Of a stretch of DNA of 64,000 nt, positions 8,448 to 17,615 are shown piece after piece. Source of the stretch: Mycoplana azooxidifex (GTDB taxonomy: Bacteria > Pseudomonadota > Alphaproteobacteria > Rhizobiales > Rhizobiaceae); the NCBI RefSeq assembly GCF_014196765.1, contig NZ_JACIEE010000006.1:172963-236962 (forward strand). The letters run 5' to 3'. Within the stretch, counting starts at the first letter, position 1. Each line of letters opens with the position of its first letter. A program made the translations under genes and the position numbers. The notes under the pieces are model-generated. The model was not told the DNA's origin. It made no database searches and saw only the letters and a program-made list of their open reading frames with translations.

Positions 8448-8626
8448 GCACGCGCCTGCATCAATTCTTCGCCCCGCTCCGACGCTATCCGCGATCCGGG
8501 CGGCAAAGATAGTCTTAAATTTTAGGGGTCAGGACCCTCGCCTGTCTTTCAGGCGCCGATTCTCGCGCACATGCAAGAGCGAATTGCGGGAAGCTGCCGA
8601 TCGTTGCGGAGAGGCTGTGGCCGCGA

Positions 8627-8941
8627 TCAGACGTTGCGCGACGGCTCGCCATCGGAAAAGAGCGACGGGCCGTGCTGGTCGACGATCTGCCGGGCCTTGC
8701 GGAAGGCTGCAGCCACCGTGTCGTCGCGGCTGGTGAAGACGTCGGCCCGCACGAAGCTGCGCACCAGCACGACGTCGCCGTCGTGCTTTTCGATGCGTCC
8801 CGCCAGGCGGAACTGCGACCCCTCCTGCATCGGCGTCGCGACGAGCACGAGATCGTTGTAGGTCTCGCGCTCGTCCGGGGTCGAAGCCGGCGCGTCGGAT
8901 TTGCCGGAGAGGCCGAACAGCTTGGAAAAGAATGATGCCAT
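8627..8941 (-). CDS. HlyU family protein
   Basis: A 104-aa protein matching the HlyU family (named for a transcriptional activator of haemolysin): N-terminal MASFFSKLFG, then a core with GSQFRLAGRIEKHDGD, VLVRSFVRADVFTSRDD and KARQIVDQHGPSLF. The family is common in alphaproteobacteria as a stand-alone gene; despite the name its DNA-binding role here is unproven. It lies 67 bp downstream of ilvA on the same strand and may be part of that transcript. Confidence 0.8.
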   Translation of the reverse strand: MASFFSKLFGLSGKSDAPASTPDERETYNDLVLVATPMQEGSQFRLAGRIEKHDGDVVLVRSFVRADVFTSRDDTVAAAFRKARQIVDQHGPSLFSDGEPSRNV

Positions 8942-9008
8942 GGCCGAGTGGTAACACAGCTTGAAGGGCTGTCAACCGCTTCCCGTCCGACCGCCTCACG
9001 CCCGACTG

Positions 9009-10253
9009 TCAGATGATCAGGTTCGCGAGGACCTCGTTGTCGGTGATGTCCTGATAGCGCAGGCCGGCGCCGTCGAAGGCTTCCTTCAGGGCGACGAAGT
9101 TCTGCGGTGACTTCGTCTCGATGCCGATCAGGATCGAGCCGAAGTTGCGGGCCGACTTCTTCAGGTATTCGAACCGGGAGATATCGTCGTCCGGACCGAG
9201 CAGGTTGAGGAAGTCGCGGAGCGCACCGGGCCGCTGCGCCATGCGCAGGATGAAGTATTTCTTCAGGCCGCGGTGGCGCATGGCCCGTTCCTTGACGTCG
9301 GGCAGCCGCTCGAAGTCGAAATTGCCGCCCGAGACCACCGCGACCACGGTCTTGCCCTGAAGCCGCTCGCGGCCCAGCGCCTCGAGTGCCGTGACCGACA
9401 GCGCACCCGCAGGCTCGAGCACCACGCCTTCGACGTTCAGCATGTCGATGATGGTGACGCAGATCGCATTCTCCGACAGGAGCATGGCCTGCCCGGCATC
9501 GAAGGTGCGCAGTGCTGCAAAATTCAGGTCGCCGATCCGGCCGACGGCGGCGCCGTCGACGAAATTGTCCACCTGCTCGAGGGTGATCACCTCGCCCGCC
9601 TCCAGGCTGCGGCGCAGGCTCGGGGCGCCTTCCGGCTCGCAGAAGACGAATCCCTCCTTCGGCACCATGTCTGAGAGATAGCCGGTCACCCCGGCCGCAA
9701 GCCCGCCGCCGCCGACCGGCAGGACGACGAGATCGGGCCTGATGTCGCCGAGCTGGGCCGCTATTTCGGCCGCCACCGTCGCCTGCCCCTCGATGACGTC
9801 CGGATCGTCGAAGGGCGGTACCATGACGGCGCCGGTGTCGCGTGCATGCTCCTGTGCTGCCCGGTAGCACTGGTCGAAGAAGTCGCCAAAGAGGCGGATC
9901 TCGACGGAATCGCCGCCGAAGGTGCGCGTCTTGTCGATCTTCTGCTGCGGCGTCGTCACCGGCATGAACACCGTTCCCTTCACGCCGAAATGGCGGCAGA
10001 CGAAGGCAAACCCCTGCGCATGATTGCCGGCCGATGCGCAGACGAAACTGTCCTGCTTGCCCTCGCCTGAGATGATCTTGCGGAAGAAGTTGAAGGCGCC
10101 GCGGATCTTGTAGGATCGGACGGGCGAAAGGTCCTCGCGCTTCAGGTAGACCTGCGCGCCGTAGCGGGCGCTCAGGTGTTCGTTCAACTGCAACGGCGTT
10201 TCGGGAAAAAGCGTGCGCAGAGCTTCGGTTGCGCGCTCCACATCCTGTTTCAT
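9009..10253 (-). CDS. ilvA: Threonine ammonia-lyase (threonine dehydratase)
   Basis: A 414-aa PLP enzyme converting threonine to 2-oxobutanoate and ammonia, the first step toward isoleucine. The Schiff-base lysine is K49 in VRSYKIRGAF, the substrate loop SAGNHAQG is at about 74-81, and a C-terminal regulatory ACT-like domain follows from about residue 325 (KKYFILRMAQRPGALRDFLN). The single ACT-like domain makes it the short form. An alternative ATG four codons upstream (10265) is possible; I prefer 10253 because the family starts close to this point. It is divergent from trkH with about 120 bp between the starts. Confidence 0.92.
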   Translation of the reverse strand: MKQDVERATEALRTLFPETPLQLNEHLSARYGAQVYLKREDLSPVRSYKIRGAFNFFRKIISGEGKQDSFVCASAGNHAQGFAFVCRHFGVKGTVFMPVTTPQQKIDKTRTFGGDSVEIRLFGDFFDQCYRAAQEHARDTGAVMVPPFDDPDVIEGQATVAAEIAAQLGDIRPDLVVLPVGGGGLAAGVTGYLSDMVPKEGFVFCEPEGAPSLRRSLEAGEVITLEQVDNFVDGAAVGRIGDLNFAALRTFDAGQAMLLSENAICVTIIDMLNVEGVVLEPAGALSVTALEALGRERLQGKTVVAVVSGGNFDFERLPDVKERAMRHRGLKKYFILRMAQRPGALRDFLNLLGPDDDISRFEYLKKSARNFGSILIGIETKSPQNFVALKEAFDGAGLRYQDITDNEVLANLII

Positions 10254-10375
10254 GACCTGCGGCATCCTTGAGTTTGATCCTGCCAGACGCTATTGCATAT
10301 CGCAGCCGCGGAGGCCACCCGTCCTCTTCCGGGCGGAGCGTGGCGGCGACGCCGCCCCATGAGAACGAGACGCCT

Positions 10376-11830
10376 TTGAACGCCACGATCTACCGCTCCG
10401 CCATCAACATCGCCGCCACCTGTGGTCTCTATCTGTCGCTGTCGATGCTGCTGCCGATGGTGACAGACCTCTATTACGGGCATCCGGACTGGAAGATCTT
10501 CGCGATCTCGGCCTTCATGATGGGCGGGCTGTCGCTTGCGACGGCGGCCGCGACGCGCGCCGGCCCGCCGCCCTTCAGCAAGAAGATGGGCTTTCTCGTC
10601 GTCAACCTGCTCTGGCTGGTCTGGTGCCTGATCGGCGCCATCCCGTTCTGGATGTCGTCCCTGAAGATGGACTTCGCCGAGGCCTTCTTCGAATCGGTCT
10701 CTGCCGTGACCACCACCGGCTCTACCGTCATCGTCGGGCTGGACCATGCACCGCCCGGCCTCCTGATGTGGCGATCGCTGCTGCACTGGCTCGGCGGCAT
10801 CGGCATCCTCGCGCTCGGGCTGTTCATCATGCCCTACCTGCGCGTCGGCGGACTGTCCTTCTTCAAGCTGGAATCCTCCGACAGCGGCGACAAGCCGTTT
10901 GCCCGTATGGCCGTCTACAGCCGCGCCTTCATCCTGATCTACGTCTTCCTCACCGTCGTCTGCGCCATCGCCTACAATGCGCTCGGCATGAACCGCTTCG
11001 ACGCGATCAACCACGCGATGTCGACGGTGGCGACCGGCGGGCTTTCGACCCACGACGCCTCCTTCGGCTACTACGACAGCCTGCCGCTGCTGTGGGCGGC
11101 GTCGTTCTTCATGACGCTCAGCAGCCTGCCGTTCTCGATCCTGATCCTGTTCATCGTGCGCGGGCGGCTGGACACGCTGAAGGACCCGCAGATCATCGTC
11201 TTCCTCGGCTACGTCGTCTTCTTCGCGGTTGCCGCCAGCCTCTACCAGCGGCTGGAGAACGGCGTTCCCTTCCATGAGGCGCTCGCCCATTCCTTCTTCA
11301 CCGTCACCTCGATCCTGTCGACCACGGGCTTTGCCAGCGACGACTACACGAGTTGGGGCCACTTCATCGTCGTGCTTGCCTTCATCGCGACCTTCATGGG
11401 TGGCTGCTCTGGCTCGACCGCCGGCGGCATCAAGGCCTACCGCATCATCATCCTGTTCAATTTCGTCCGCTCGGGGCTCTATCGGCTGATCTATCCGAAC
11501 GGCATCCATGCCGTGCGCTACGGCCCCATCACGGTGGACGCGGACGTGCAACGCAACGTCTTTTTGTTCTTCATCTCCTACATGATGATCTGCTTTGCCG
11601 GCGGGCTGCTTCTCGGGCTGATGGGCTACGACGCGCTGACATCGATCTCTGCCTCGGCCACGGCCCTATCCAACGTCGGCCCCGGCGTCACGCCGTCGAT
11701 CGGGCCGGTCGGCACATTCGCCGGCATGAGCGACCCGGCCCTCTATCTCCTGTCGTTCCTGATGCTGCTCGGACGTCTCGAGGTGCTGACCGTGCTCGTC
11801 ATCCTCACCCCGCTGTTCTGGAAGAGCTGA
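10376..11830 (+). CDS. trkH: Trk-type potassium uptake protein TrkH
   Basis: A 484-aa polytopic inner-membrane K+ transporter subunit. It has the four MPM repeats with selectivity-filter-like stretches, for example AVTTTGSTV, MSTVATGGLSTHD, ILSTTGFASDD and SNVGPGVTPS. No ATG lies near the N-terminus; TTG at 10268, GTG at 10340 and TTG at 10376 are in frame. I choose TTG 10376 because MNATIYRSAINIAATCGL is the expected family start, though no strong ribosome site is visible. The partner NAD-binding subunit TrkA is not in this window. Confidence 0.88.
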   Translation: MNATIYRSAINIAATCGLYLSLSMLLPMVTDLYYGHPDWKIFAISAFMMGGLSLATAAATRAGPPPFSKKMGFLVVNLLWLVWCLIGAIPFWMSSLKMDFAEAFFESVSAVTTTGSTVIVGLDHAPPGLLMWRSLLHWLGGIGILALGLFIMPYLRVGGLSFFKLESSDSGDKPFARMAVYSRAFILIYVFLTVVCAIAYNALGMNRFDAINHAMSTVATGGLSTHDASFGYYDSLPLLWAASFFMTLSSLPFSILILFIVRGRLDTLKDPQIIVFLGYVVFFAVAASLYQRLENGVPFHEALAHSFFTVTSILSTTGFASDDYTSWGHFIVVLAFIATFMGGCSGSTAGGIKAYRIIILFNFVRSGLYRLIYPNGIHAVRYGPITVDADVQRNVFLFFISYMMICFAGGLLLGLMGYDALTSISASATALSNVGPGVTPSIGPVGTFAGMSDPALYLLSFLMLLGRLEVLTVLVILTPLFWKS

Positions 11831-11925
11831 GGCGGTTTGCGGCCTGTTCCATCCCTGTACCTTGCGAGCGCTTGACTGCCTGCCGGCATCTGCGCATCCT
11901 TCGGCGACGATCCGAGGGAGGAAGA

Positions 11926-12519
11926 ATGCCCGCAATGCCACCTTTTTCCGCATCGATGCTTGCCGCCGCCTTCAGCCTCCTCTCCCTGCCGGCAGCGGCC
12001 GGCCCGCTGGTCGACGCCGCCACGAGGGCCGAGCAGATGGCGACGTCCGGCAACCCCGTCGGCGCGCATGACGCGATACGCGAAGCCTACGGCGCCTTCT
12101 CGTCGGGCCTGCCGTTCTCGATCGGCAAGGTCACCTTCGTCACCGACCTGCCGGAGGGCTACGGCATGTACACGCCGCGCCCGAACGCCGTCTACAAGAC
12201 CGGCGAGCCGCTGATATCCTATGTCGAGCCGGTCGGGCTTTCCTGGCGGCCGATCGACGGCGGCAAGGTGGAGGCGCAGTTCACCGTCGACCTGGAACTC
12301 CTGAACGACAAGGGCGACACGCTGGCCGAGAAGAAGGCCTTCGGCTCGTTCACCTATCGCGGCTTCATGCGCAACCAGGAGATCTTCGCAAAGCTCACGC
12401 TCACGCTCAGCGCCGAAGGCCCGCCACAGGGCGACTACGTCGTCCGCTACCGCTTCCGCGACGCCATCAGCGGCGCCGTCGCACTGTCGGACCAGAAGTT
12501 CTCGATTTCGCCGCAGTGA
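11926..12519 (+). CDS. Secreted protein of unknown function
   Basis: A 197-aa protein with a clear N-terminal signal peptide (ASMLAAAFSLLSLPAAAG, likely cut near residue 25), so it is probably periplasmic. The mature part is beta-rich: VEAQFTVDLELLNDKGD, SFTYRGFMRNQEIF and GDYVVRYRFRDAISG look like an immunoglobulin-like sandwich. The ATG at 11926 has GGGAGGAAG just upstream; the frame continues upstream only as an overlap with trkH. I do not recognise a named family. Confidence 0.75.
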   Translation: MPAMPPFSASMLAAAFSLLSLPAAAGPLVDAATRAEQMATSGNPVGAHDAIREAYGAFSSGLPFSIGKVTFVTDLPEGYGMYTPRPNAVYKTGEPLISYVEPVGLSWRPIDGGKVEAQFTVDLELLNDKGDTLAEKKAFGSFTYRGFMRNQEIFAKLTLTLSAEGPPQGDYVVRYRFRDAISGAVALSDQKFSISPQ

Positions 12520-12624
12520 AAGGGGGCGAGTCCGGGGCCTCGAGCCGCCGATCGTTCGGGCGCAAGCTGGACACGATCTATCCGAAGGAGGACAATCGGT
12601 GCCTCTTGTTGGAGGAGTAGGAAC

Positions 12625-12786
12625 ATGTCGAGAATTGACAAACCGACTGCCCCTGAAAAGAAGAGTGCCGACACAGAAACGCAAGAGCGCGCATCGGACA
12701 AGAAGGCCGACGAGAAGGCTCAAGCGTCGCCCCGCGAGAACGACGGCGGCACGCTGCAAGCGGGCAAGATCATCGGCAACGGTTAG
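12625..12786 (+). CDS. Small charged, probably disordered protein (53 aa)
   Basis: ATG at 12625 preceded by GGAGGAGTAGGA, ending in TAG at 12784-12786. The 53-residue product begins MSRIDKPTAPEKK and is made largely of K, E, D, A, S and T, ending DGGTLQAGKIIGNG. The strong ribosome site and clean frame support translation. It has no hydrophobic segment and no family I recognise. Confidence 0.5.
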   Translation: MSRIDKPTAPEKKSADTETQERASDKKADEKAQASPRENDGGTLQAGKIIGNG

Positions 12787-12905
12787 GCGATGCTGCCGCA
12801 CCGTCGATAGGCCGACACCGATCCGGTATCAGCCACCGTAGTACATCCCCGTAAACGTCTCCGCCGGGAAGCGTGGCGCTTAATTGTTGCCCTGAACCCT
12901 CAATC

Positions 12906-12990
12906 TGGTGCGGACGACGGGGGTCGAACCCGTACGGATCACTCCGAGGGATTTTAAGTCCCTTGCGTCTACCAGTTTCGCCACGTCCGC
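12906..12990 (-). tRNA. tRNA-Leu (UAA)
   Basis: Minus-strand tRNA with acceptor stem GCGGACG at the 5' end pairing with the 3' strand, T-loop GTTCGAC, an anticodon loop CTTAAAA giving anticodon TAA, a long variable arm as in class II tRNAs, and an encoded CCA (complement of 12906-12908). It lies just downstream of dnaE on the same strand. Confidence 0.95.
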
Positions 12991-13068
12991 CTGTCATCGT
13001 CGGTAGCCGACGGGGCGGGTGCGATCAAGGGGCTGTCGCAGTTTTGCGCATATTGCCGCCAGCCGCCG

Positions 13069-16000
13069 TCACACCATCTCGACGTCGATGACGCCCGGGG
13101 CGGAGCGCAGGGCGGCGGCGATCTCGGGCGAGATGCGGTAGCGTTCGCCGAGTTCCACCTCGATTTCGCGCTCGCCATTGTCCTTGATGACGATGAAGGA
13201 GACGAGGCCGTCGCCCCTGGCGTTCAGGTGGGCGGCGATGGAGCGCAAGGGGCCAGAGTCGCGGACGAAGACGCGCAGCGCCTTCTGCTGCTGCAGCGCC
13301 TCCTCCTCCAGCGAGCGCAGGGTCTGGATCCTCAGCCCGATGCCTTCCGGGCGCTCCTCCGCCTGCACCGTCATCACCAGCGACTTTCCCGGCTCCAGCA
13401 GGTCGCGATACTGGTGCAGCATCTCGGAGAACAGCACCGCCTCGAACTGGCCGGACGCATCGGAGAAGGCGACGATGCCCATCTTGTTGCCGGTGCGGGT
13501 CTTGCGCTCCTGCTTGGACGTGACCGTGCCGGCCAGACGGCCGGCGGTCGCCCCCTGCTTCACGGCGACGGCGAAATCGGCGAAATTCTGCACGCGCATC
13601 TTGGCAAGCATGGCGTTGTAGGTGTCGAGCGGGTGGGCGGAGAGATAGAAGCCGAGCACCTGGAACTCCCGGTGCAGCTTCTCAGACGCCAGCCACGGCG
13701 CGTAGGACGGGAACGAGATCACCTCCGGCCCGGTCGCAGCCCCCGCCCCGAACATGTCGCTCTGGCCGCTGGTCTTGTTCTCCTGCGCGCGCTGGGCAAA
13801 GCCGAGTAGCCGGTCGAGGCCGGCGATGAGGGCGGCACGGTCGTGGCCGAAGCACTCGAACGCACCGGCGCAGATCAGGCTTTCGAAGGTGCGGCGGTTG
13901 ACGAGCTTCGGATCGATCCTGAGGCAGAAATCCTCCAGGCTCTCGAACGGCCGGTCGCCGCGCACCTCGACGATATGGTGGACCGCAGCCTCGCCGACGC
14001 CCTTGATGGCGGCGAGCGCGTAGTAGATCTTCTTCTCACCGGTCTCGAAATGGGCAAAGGAGGTCTGGATCGACGGCGGAACGACGGTGATGCCGAGCCG
14101 GCCGGCATCCTGGCGGAAGTCGTTCAGCTTGTCGGTGTTGGCCATGTCGTAGGTCATCGACGCGGCGAGGAACTCGACCGGGTAATGCGCCTTCAGATAG
14201 GCCGTCTGGTAGGAGACGATCGCATAGGCGGCTGCATGCGACTTGTTGAAGCCGTAGTTGGCGAACTTGGCGAGCAGTTCGAAGATGTTCTTCGCCTGCG
14301 GTTTGGAGACCCCGTTCTTGACGGCGCCATCGACAAAGCGCTCGCTCTGCTGGTCCATCTCGGCCTTGATCTTCTTGCCCATGGCGCGGCGCAGAAGGTC
14401 GGCTTCCCCGAGCGAGTATCCGGACAGGACCTGGGCGATCTGCATCACCTGTTCCTGGTAGACGATGACGCCCTGCGTTTCCTTCAGCAGGTAGTCGATG
14501 GAGGGATGGACCGATTCGATCTCCTCCTCGCCGTGCTTGCGGGCGTTGTAGGTCGGGATGTTTTCCATCGGACCCGGACGGTAGAGGGCGACGAGGGCGA
14601 TGATGTCCTCGATGCAGTCGGGCCGCATGCCGATCAGCGCCTTGCGCATGCCGGCACTTTCCACCTGGAACACGCCCACCGTCTCGCCGCGCGAGAGCAT
14701 CTCGTAGGTAAGTTGGTCGTCGAGCGGCAGGCTTTCGAGCGCAACCTCGATGTCGCGCTTGCGGATGAAGTCGACCGCGGTCTTCAGCACCGTCAGCGTC
14801 TTCAGGCCGAGGAAGTCGAACTTCACCAGCCCCGCCTGCTCGACCCATTTCATGTTGAACTGGGTCACCGGCATGTCGGAACGCGGATCGCGGTACATCG
14901 GTACCAGCTGCGACAGCGGCCGGTCGCCGATCACGATGCCGGCGGCATGCGTCGAAGCGTGGCGGTAGAGGCCCTCGATCTTCTGGGCGATGTCAAGCAA
15001 CCGGCCGACGACCGGCTCCTTCTCCGCCTCCTCCAAAAGCTTCGGCTCCTCTTCGATCGCCTTGGACAAAGGCGTCGGATTGGCCGGGTTGTTCGGCACC
15101 AGCTTGCAGATCTTGTCGACCTGGCCGTAGGGCATCTCCAGGACGCGGCCGACGTCGCGCAGTGCGGCGCGCGCCTGCAGCGAACCGAAGGTGATGATCT
15201 GCGCCACCTGCTCGCGGCCGTACTTGCGCTGGACGTAGCGGATCACCTCTTCGCGGCGATCCTGGCAGAAGTCGATGTCGAAGTCCGGCATCGACACGCG
15301 TTCGGGATTGAGGAAGCGCTCGAACAGCAGCGAGAAGCGCAGCGGATCGACGTCGGTGATCGTCAGCGCATAGGCGACGAGCGAACCCGCGCCCGATCCG
15401 CGCCCCGGACCGACCGGGATGTTCTGCTGCTTGGCCCACTTGATGAAGTCGGCGACGATCAGGAAGTAGCCCGGAAACTTCATCCGCTCGATGACGCCCA
15501 GCTCGAAATCCAGCCGTTCGCGATAGTCCTGTTCGCTGTAGCCCGGCGACAGACCGAGTGCTGCCATGCGCCCTTCGAGCCCTTCCACCGCCTGGCGGCG
15601 CAATTCCGCCGTCTCCGCGCGCTCTGCCTCCTCCGCGTCGTCGGTGGCGCCGGTGAAGCGCGGCAGGATCGGCGCGCGCGTGTTCAGGACGAAGGAGCAG
15701 CGCCTGGCAATCTCGACGGTGTTTTCCAGCGCTTCCGGCAGATCGGCGAAAAGGGCGGCCATGGCCGAGCGGCTCTTCAGGTAGTGGTCGGGCGAAAGTC
15801 GGAAACGGTTGTCGTCCGACACCATCGCATTGTGGGCGACCGCCATCAGGGCGTCATGCGCCTCGTAGTCGTCCGGCGTCGGAAAGAACGGCTCGTTCGT
15901 CGCCACCAGCGGAAGGTCGTGCCGGTAGGCCAGCTCGACCATCCGCCGCTCGTGCTTGCGGTCGTAGTCGGCATGCCGCTGCAGCTCGACATAGAGACGG

Positions 16001-16569
16001 TCGCCGAACAGCCGTTTCAGTTCCAGAAGCCGTGCCTCTGCGACAGCCGGCTGGCCCGCAGCCAACGCCATGTCGACCGGACCGGTAGAGGCGCCGGTCA
16101 AGGCGATCAGTCCGTCCGTCCCCTCCTCCAGCCACGAGCGCATGAGGTGCACCGAATGGCCGCTGCCCTCGCCGCCGAGATAGGCGCGGCTGACAAGAGC
16201 CATCAGGCGGGCATAGCCCGCGTCGGTCGCGACGAGGACGACGATCGACGGCAGCTTGGCAAGCGCCTGCGACGGACCGCGGCGCTCGCCCTCGCCCTCG
16301 TCTTCCATGTCGATCGACAGCTGGCAGCCGATCAGCGGCTGGATGCCGTCCGAGACGGCCTTCTGCGAAAACTCGAGCGCGGCAAACAGGTTGTTGGTAT
16401 CGGTGATGGCAATCGCCGGCTGGCTGTCGGAGACGGCCTTGCCGAGGATCTTCTTGATCGGCAGCGCGCCTTCCAGCAGCGAATAGGCGGAGTGGACGCG
16501 CAGATGGACGAACTGGACGCCGTCTCCCGCCGAATGTCCGCCCGTCGTGCCCGCAATCGTCTGCGCCAT
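13069..16569 (-). CDS. dnaE: DNA polymerase III alpha subunit
   Basis: A 1166-aa replicative polymerase catalytic subunit. N-terminal PHP domain (about 20-280, with HLRVHSAYSLLEGA), then the C-family polymerase core with PGRGSGAGSLVAY and the catalytic-acid motif PDFDIDF at 428-434, a helix-hairpin-helix region (GLKTLTVLKT; later IKGVGEAAVHH) and an OB-fold near the C-terminus (GRLAGTVTSKQERKT). The frame opens at a GTG at 16578, but the ATG at 16569 has GGAG 8 bp upstream and is preferred. It is the last protein gene of the minus-strand block that includes lolDC and proS. Confidence 0.96.
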   Translation of the reverse strand: MAQTIAGTTGGHSAGDGVQFVHLRVHSAYSLLEGALPIKKILGKAVSDSQPAIAITDTNNLFAALEFSQKAVSDGIQPLIGCQLSIDMEDEGEGERRGPSQALAKLPSIVVLVATDAGYARLMALVSRAYLGGEGSGHSVHLMRSWLEEGTDGLIALTGASTGPVDMALAAGQPAVAEARLLELKRLFGDRLYVELQRHADYDRKHERRMVELAYRHDLPLVATNEPFFPTPDDYEAHDALMAVAHNAMVSDDNRFRLSPDHYLKSRSAMAALFADLPEALENTVEIARRCSFVLNTRAPILPRFTGATDDAEEAERAETAELRRQAVEGLEGRMAALGLSPGYSEQDYRERLDFELGVIERMKFPGYFLIVADFIKWAKQQNIPVGPGRGSGAGSLVAYALTITDVDPLRFSLLFERFLNPERVSMPDFDIDFCQDRREEVIRYVQRKYGREQVAQIITFGSLQARAALRDVGRVLEMPYGQVDKICKLVPNNPANPTPLSKAIEEEPKLLEEAEKEPVVGRLLDIAQKIEGLYRHASTHAAGIVIGDRPLSQLVPMYRDPRSDMPVTQFNMKWVEQAGLVKFDFLGLKTLTVLKTAVDFIRKRDIEVALESLPLDDQLTYEMLSRGETVGVFQVESAGMRKALIGMRPDCIEDIIALVALYRPGPMENIPTYNARKHGEEEIESVHPSIDYLLKETQGVIVYQEQVMQIAQVLSGYSLGEADLLRRAMGKKIKAEMDQQSERFVDGAVKNGVSKPQAKNIFELLAKFANYGFNKSHAAAYAIVSYQTAYLKAHYPVEFLAASMTYDMANTDKLNDFRQDAGRLGITVVPPSIQTSFAHFETGEKKIYYALAAIKGVGEAAVHHIVEVRGDRPFESLEDFCLRIDPKLVNRRTFESLICAGAFECFGHDRAALIAGLDRLLGFAQRAQENKTSGQSDMFGAGAATGPEVISFPSYAPWLASEKLHREFQVLGFYLSAHPLDTYNAMLAKMRVQNFADFAVAVKQGATAGRLAGTVTSKQERKTRTGNKMGIVAFSDASGQFEAVLFSEMLHQYRDLLEPGKSLVMTVQAEERPEGIGLRIQTLRSLEEEALQQQKALRVFVRDSGPLRSIAAHLNARGDGLVSFIVIKDNGEREIEVELGERYRISPEIAAALRSAPGVIDVEMV

Positions 16570-16655
16570 CTTTGCCACTCCATGTCAGAGGGGCAAGGAT
16601 AAGCGGATTCGGGCCGCGGAAGTCCAGTCAAACATTTCTACCGCAGCCCTTATCC

Positions 16656-16673
16656 CCGCACATGGGTGTGCGG
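16656..16673. repeat. Short perfect hairpin upstream of dnaE
   Basis: CCGCACA / TGTGCGG with a TGGG loop. It lies between dnaE and the small minus-strand ORF and could end transcription of the latter, but there is no T-tract on either strand. Confidence 0.3.
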
Positions 16674-16716
16674 CCGTTGCGGATGCGGGGGCGATCGGCC
16701 AGAGTGATCGTTGGCG

Positions 16717-16803
16717 TCACACGCCGAGGGCGAGGACGGACAGGCTCGCGACGAACATGGCAATGGAGGTAAAGGCGGCGAGTTCACGCATGAAATCGGT
16801 CAT
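16717..16803 (-). CDS. Putative 28-aa membrane microprotein
   Basis: ATG at 16803 with GGAG about 8 bp upstream, ending in TGA at 16719-16717. The product has a charged N-terminus (MTDFMRELAAFTS) and one hydrophobic helix (IAMFVASLSVLALGV) running to the end, so it would be a single-pass membrane peptide. It lies 147 bp upstream of dnaE on the same strand. Such a short frame could arise by chance; the ribosome site and hydrophobic pattern are the support. Confidence 0.45.
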   Translation of the reverse strand: MTDFMRELAAFTSIAMFVASLSVLALGV

Positions 16804-16961
16804 TTGACGTCTCCAATCTGTTTATGTTTTTAGTTTGTTCTATTTTTGTTCTGTCGTCAACCCCGGTTTTCGCAAGGGCTGTTCAGGCGCGCGGCAAGCC
16901 GGAACGCTGGACTGGGACGGCGGCTTTTCCTATTCTCGGACACGGAAACAGGGGATCGTGC

Positions 16962-17546
16962 ATGACGAAGACCGCACTGCCGCTCGCGCTTGCCGTCCTG
17001 CTGCCGGCGGCGGCGGCATTGGCAGATGACTTCCCAGCCGACAGGATCACAGCGGCGGCTGTCGGAGACTGGGACAGGAACGGCGCGCAGGATCTGGCCG
17101 TGATCGCAAGCCCGCCCGAGGGCAGCGACGACGACAACGGCGTCTACATCTATCTAACCGAGGGCGGCCTGTCGCGGCTGTCGCTGAAGGTGTCGGCGCC
17201 GAACAGGATCTGGGGAAGCACCACGGTCTACGGGCAGGAGGCGGGCGTCGCCGCCCTGGCGAACGGCTCGATCGAACTCACCTCGCGAAACAGCACCATC
17301 GGCCGGGACCGCTGGGAGCAGCGGGTGACCATCGCCTACCGCAGTTCCCAATTCGTCGTCGCAGGCTACACCTATTCCGGCCACGATACGCTCGATCCGA
17401 ACCATACCGAAAGCTGCGACCTGAACGTGCTCACCGGCAAGGGGACCGCGAACGGCAAACCGGTCGCGACCAAGGGCGCGCAGGTCACGTTCGAGGCGTG
17501 GCGCGACGAGATGGGGCAGAAGGCCTGCCGGATGAAGCAGGAGTAG
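16962..17546 (+). CDS. Secreted protein of unknown function with a VCBS/FG-GAP-like start
   Basis: A 194-aa protein with a signal peptide (MTKTALPLALAVLLPAAAALA). The mature N-terminus reads VGDWDRNGAQDLAVI, resembling the calcium-binding DxDxNG loop of one FG-GAP/VCBS blade. The rest is beta-rich with two cysteines (SCDLN; KACRMK) that may pair. The longer frame upstream is rejected because the ATG at 16962 starts a canonical signal peptide and has AGGGGA upstream. Likely periplasmic; function unknown. It is convergent with lolD. Confidence 0.72.
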   Translation: MTKTALPLALAVLLPAAAALADDFPADRITAAAVGDWDRNGAQDLAVIASPPEGSDDDNGVYIYLTEGGLSRLSLKVSAPNRIWGSTTVYGQEAGVAALANGSIELTSRNSTIGRDRWEQRVTIAYRSSQFVVAGYTYSGHDTLDPNHTESCDLNVLTGKGTANGKPVATKGAQVTFEAWRDEMGQKACRMKQE

Positions 17547-17569
17547 CCGCCTGCCGGTCTGGCAGGCGG
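17547..17569 (+). terminator. Hairpin between the secreted protein gene and lolD
   Basis: CCGCCTGCC / GGCAGGCGG with a 5-nt loop begins directly after the TAG at 17544-17546. It has no T-tract but sits between convergent genes, so it may work in both directions. Confidence 0.5.
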
Positions 17570-17615
17570 GCCGATTCGGCTGGACCAGATTGCAAACAGC
17601 CGCGGCTGCGGCTCA

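Noticed and set aside
13843-16602. 919-codon plus-strand frame opposite dnaE
   Set aside because: It is the antisense of a certain dnaE gene with low-complexity composition and no recognisable motif.
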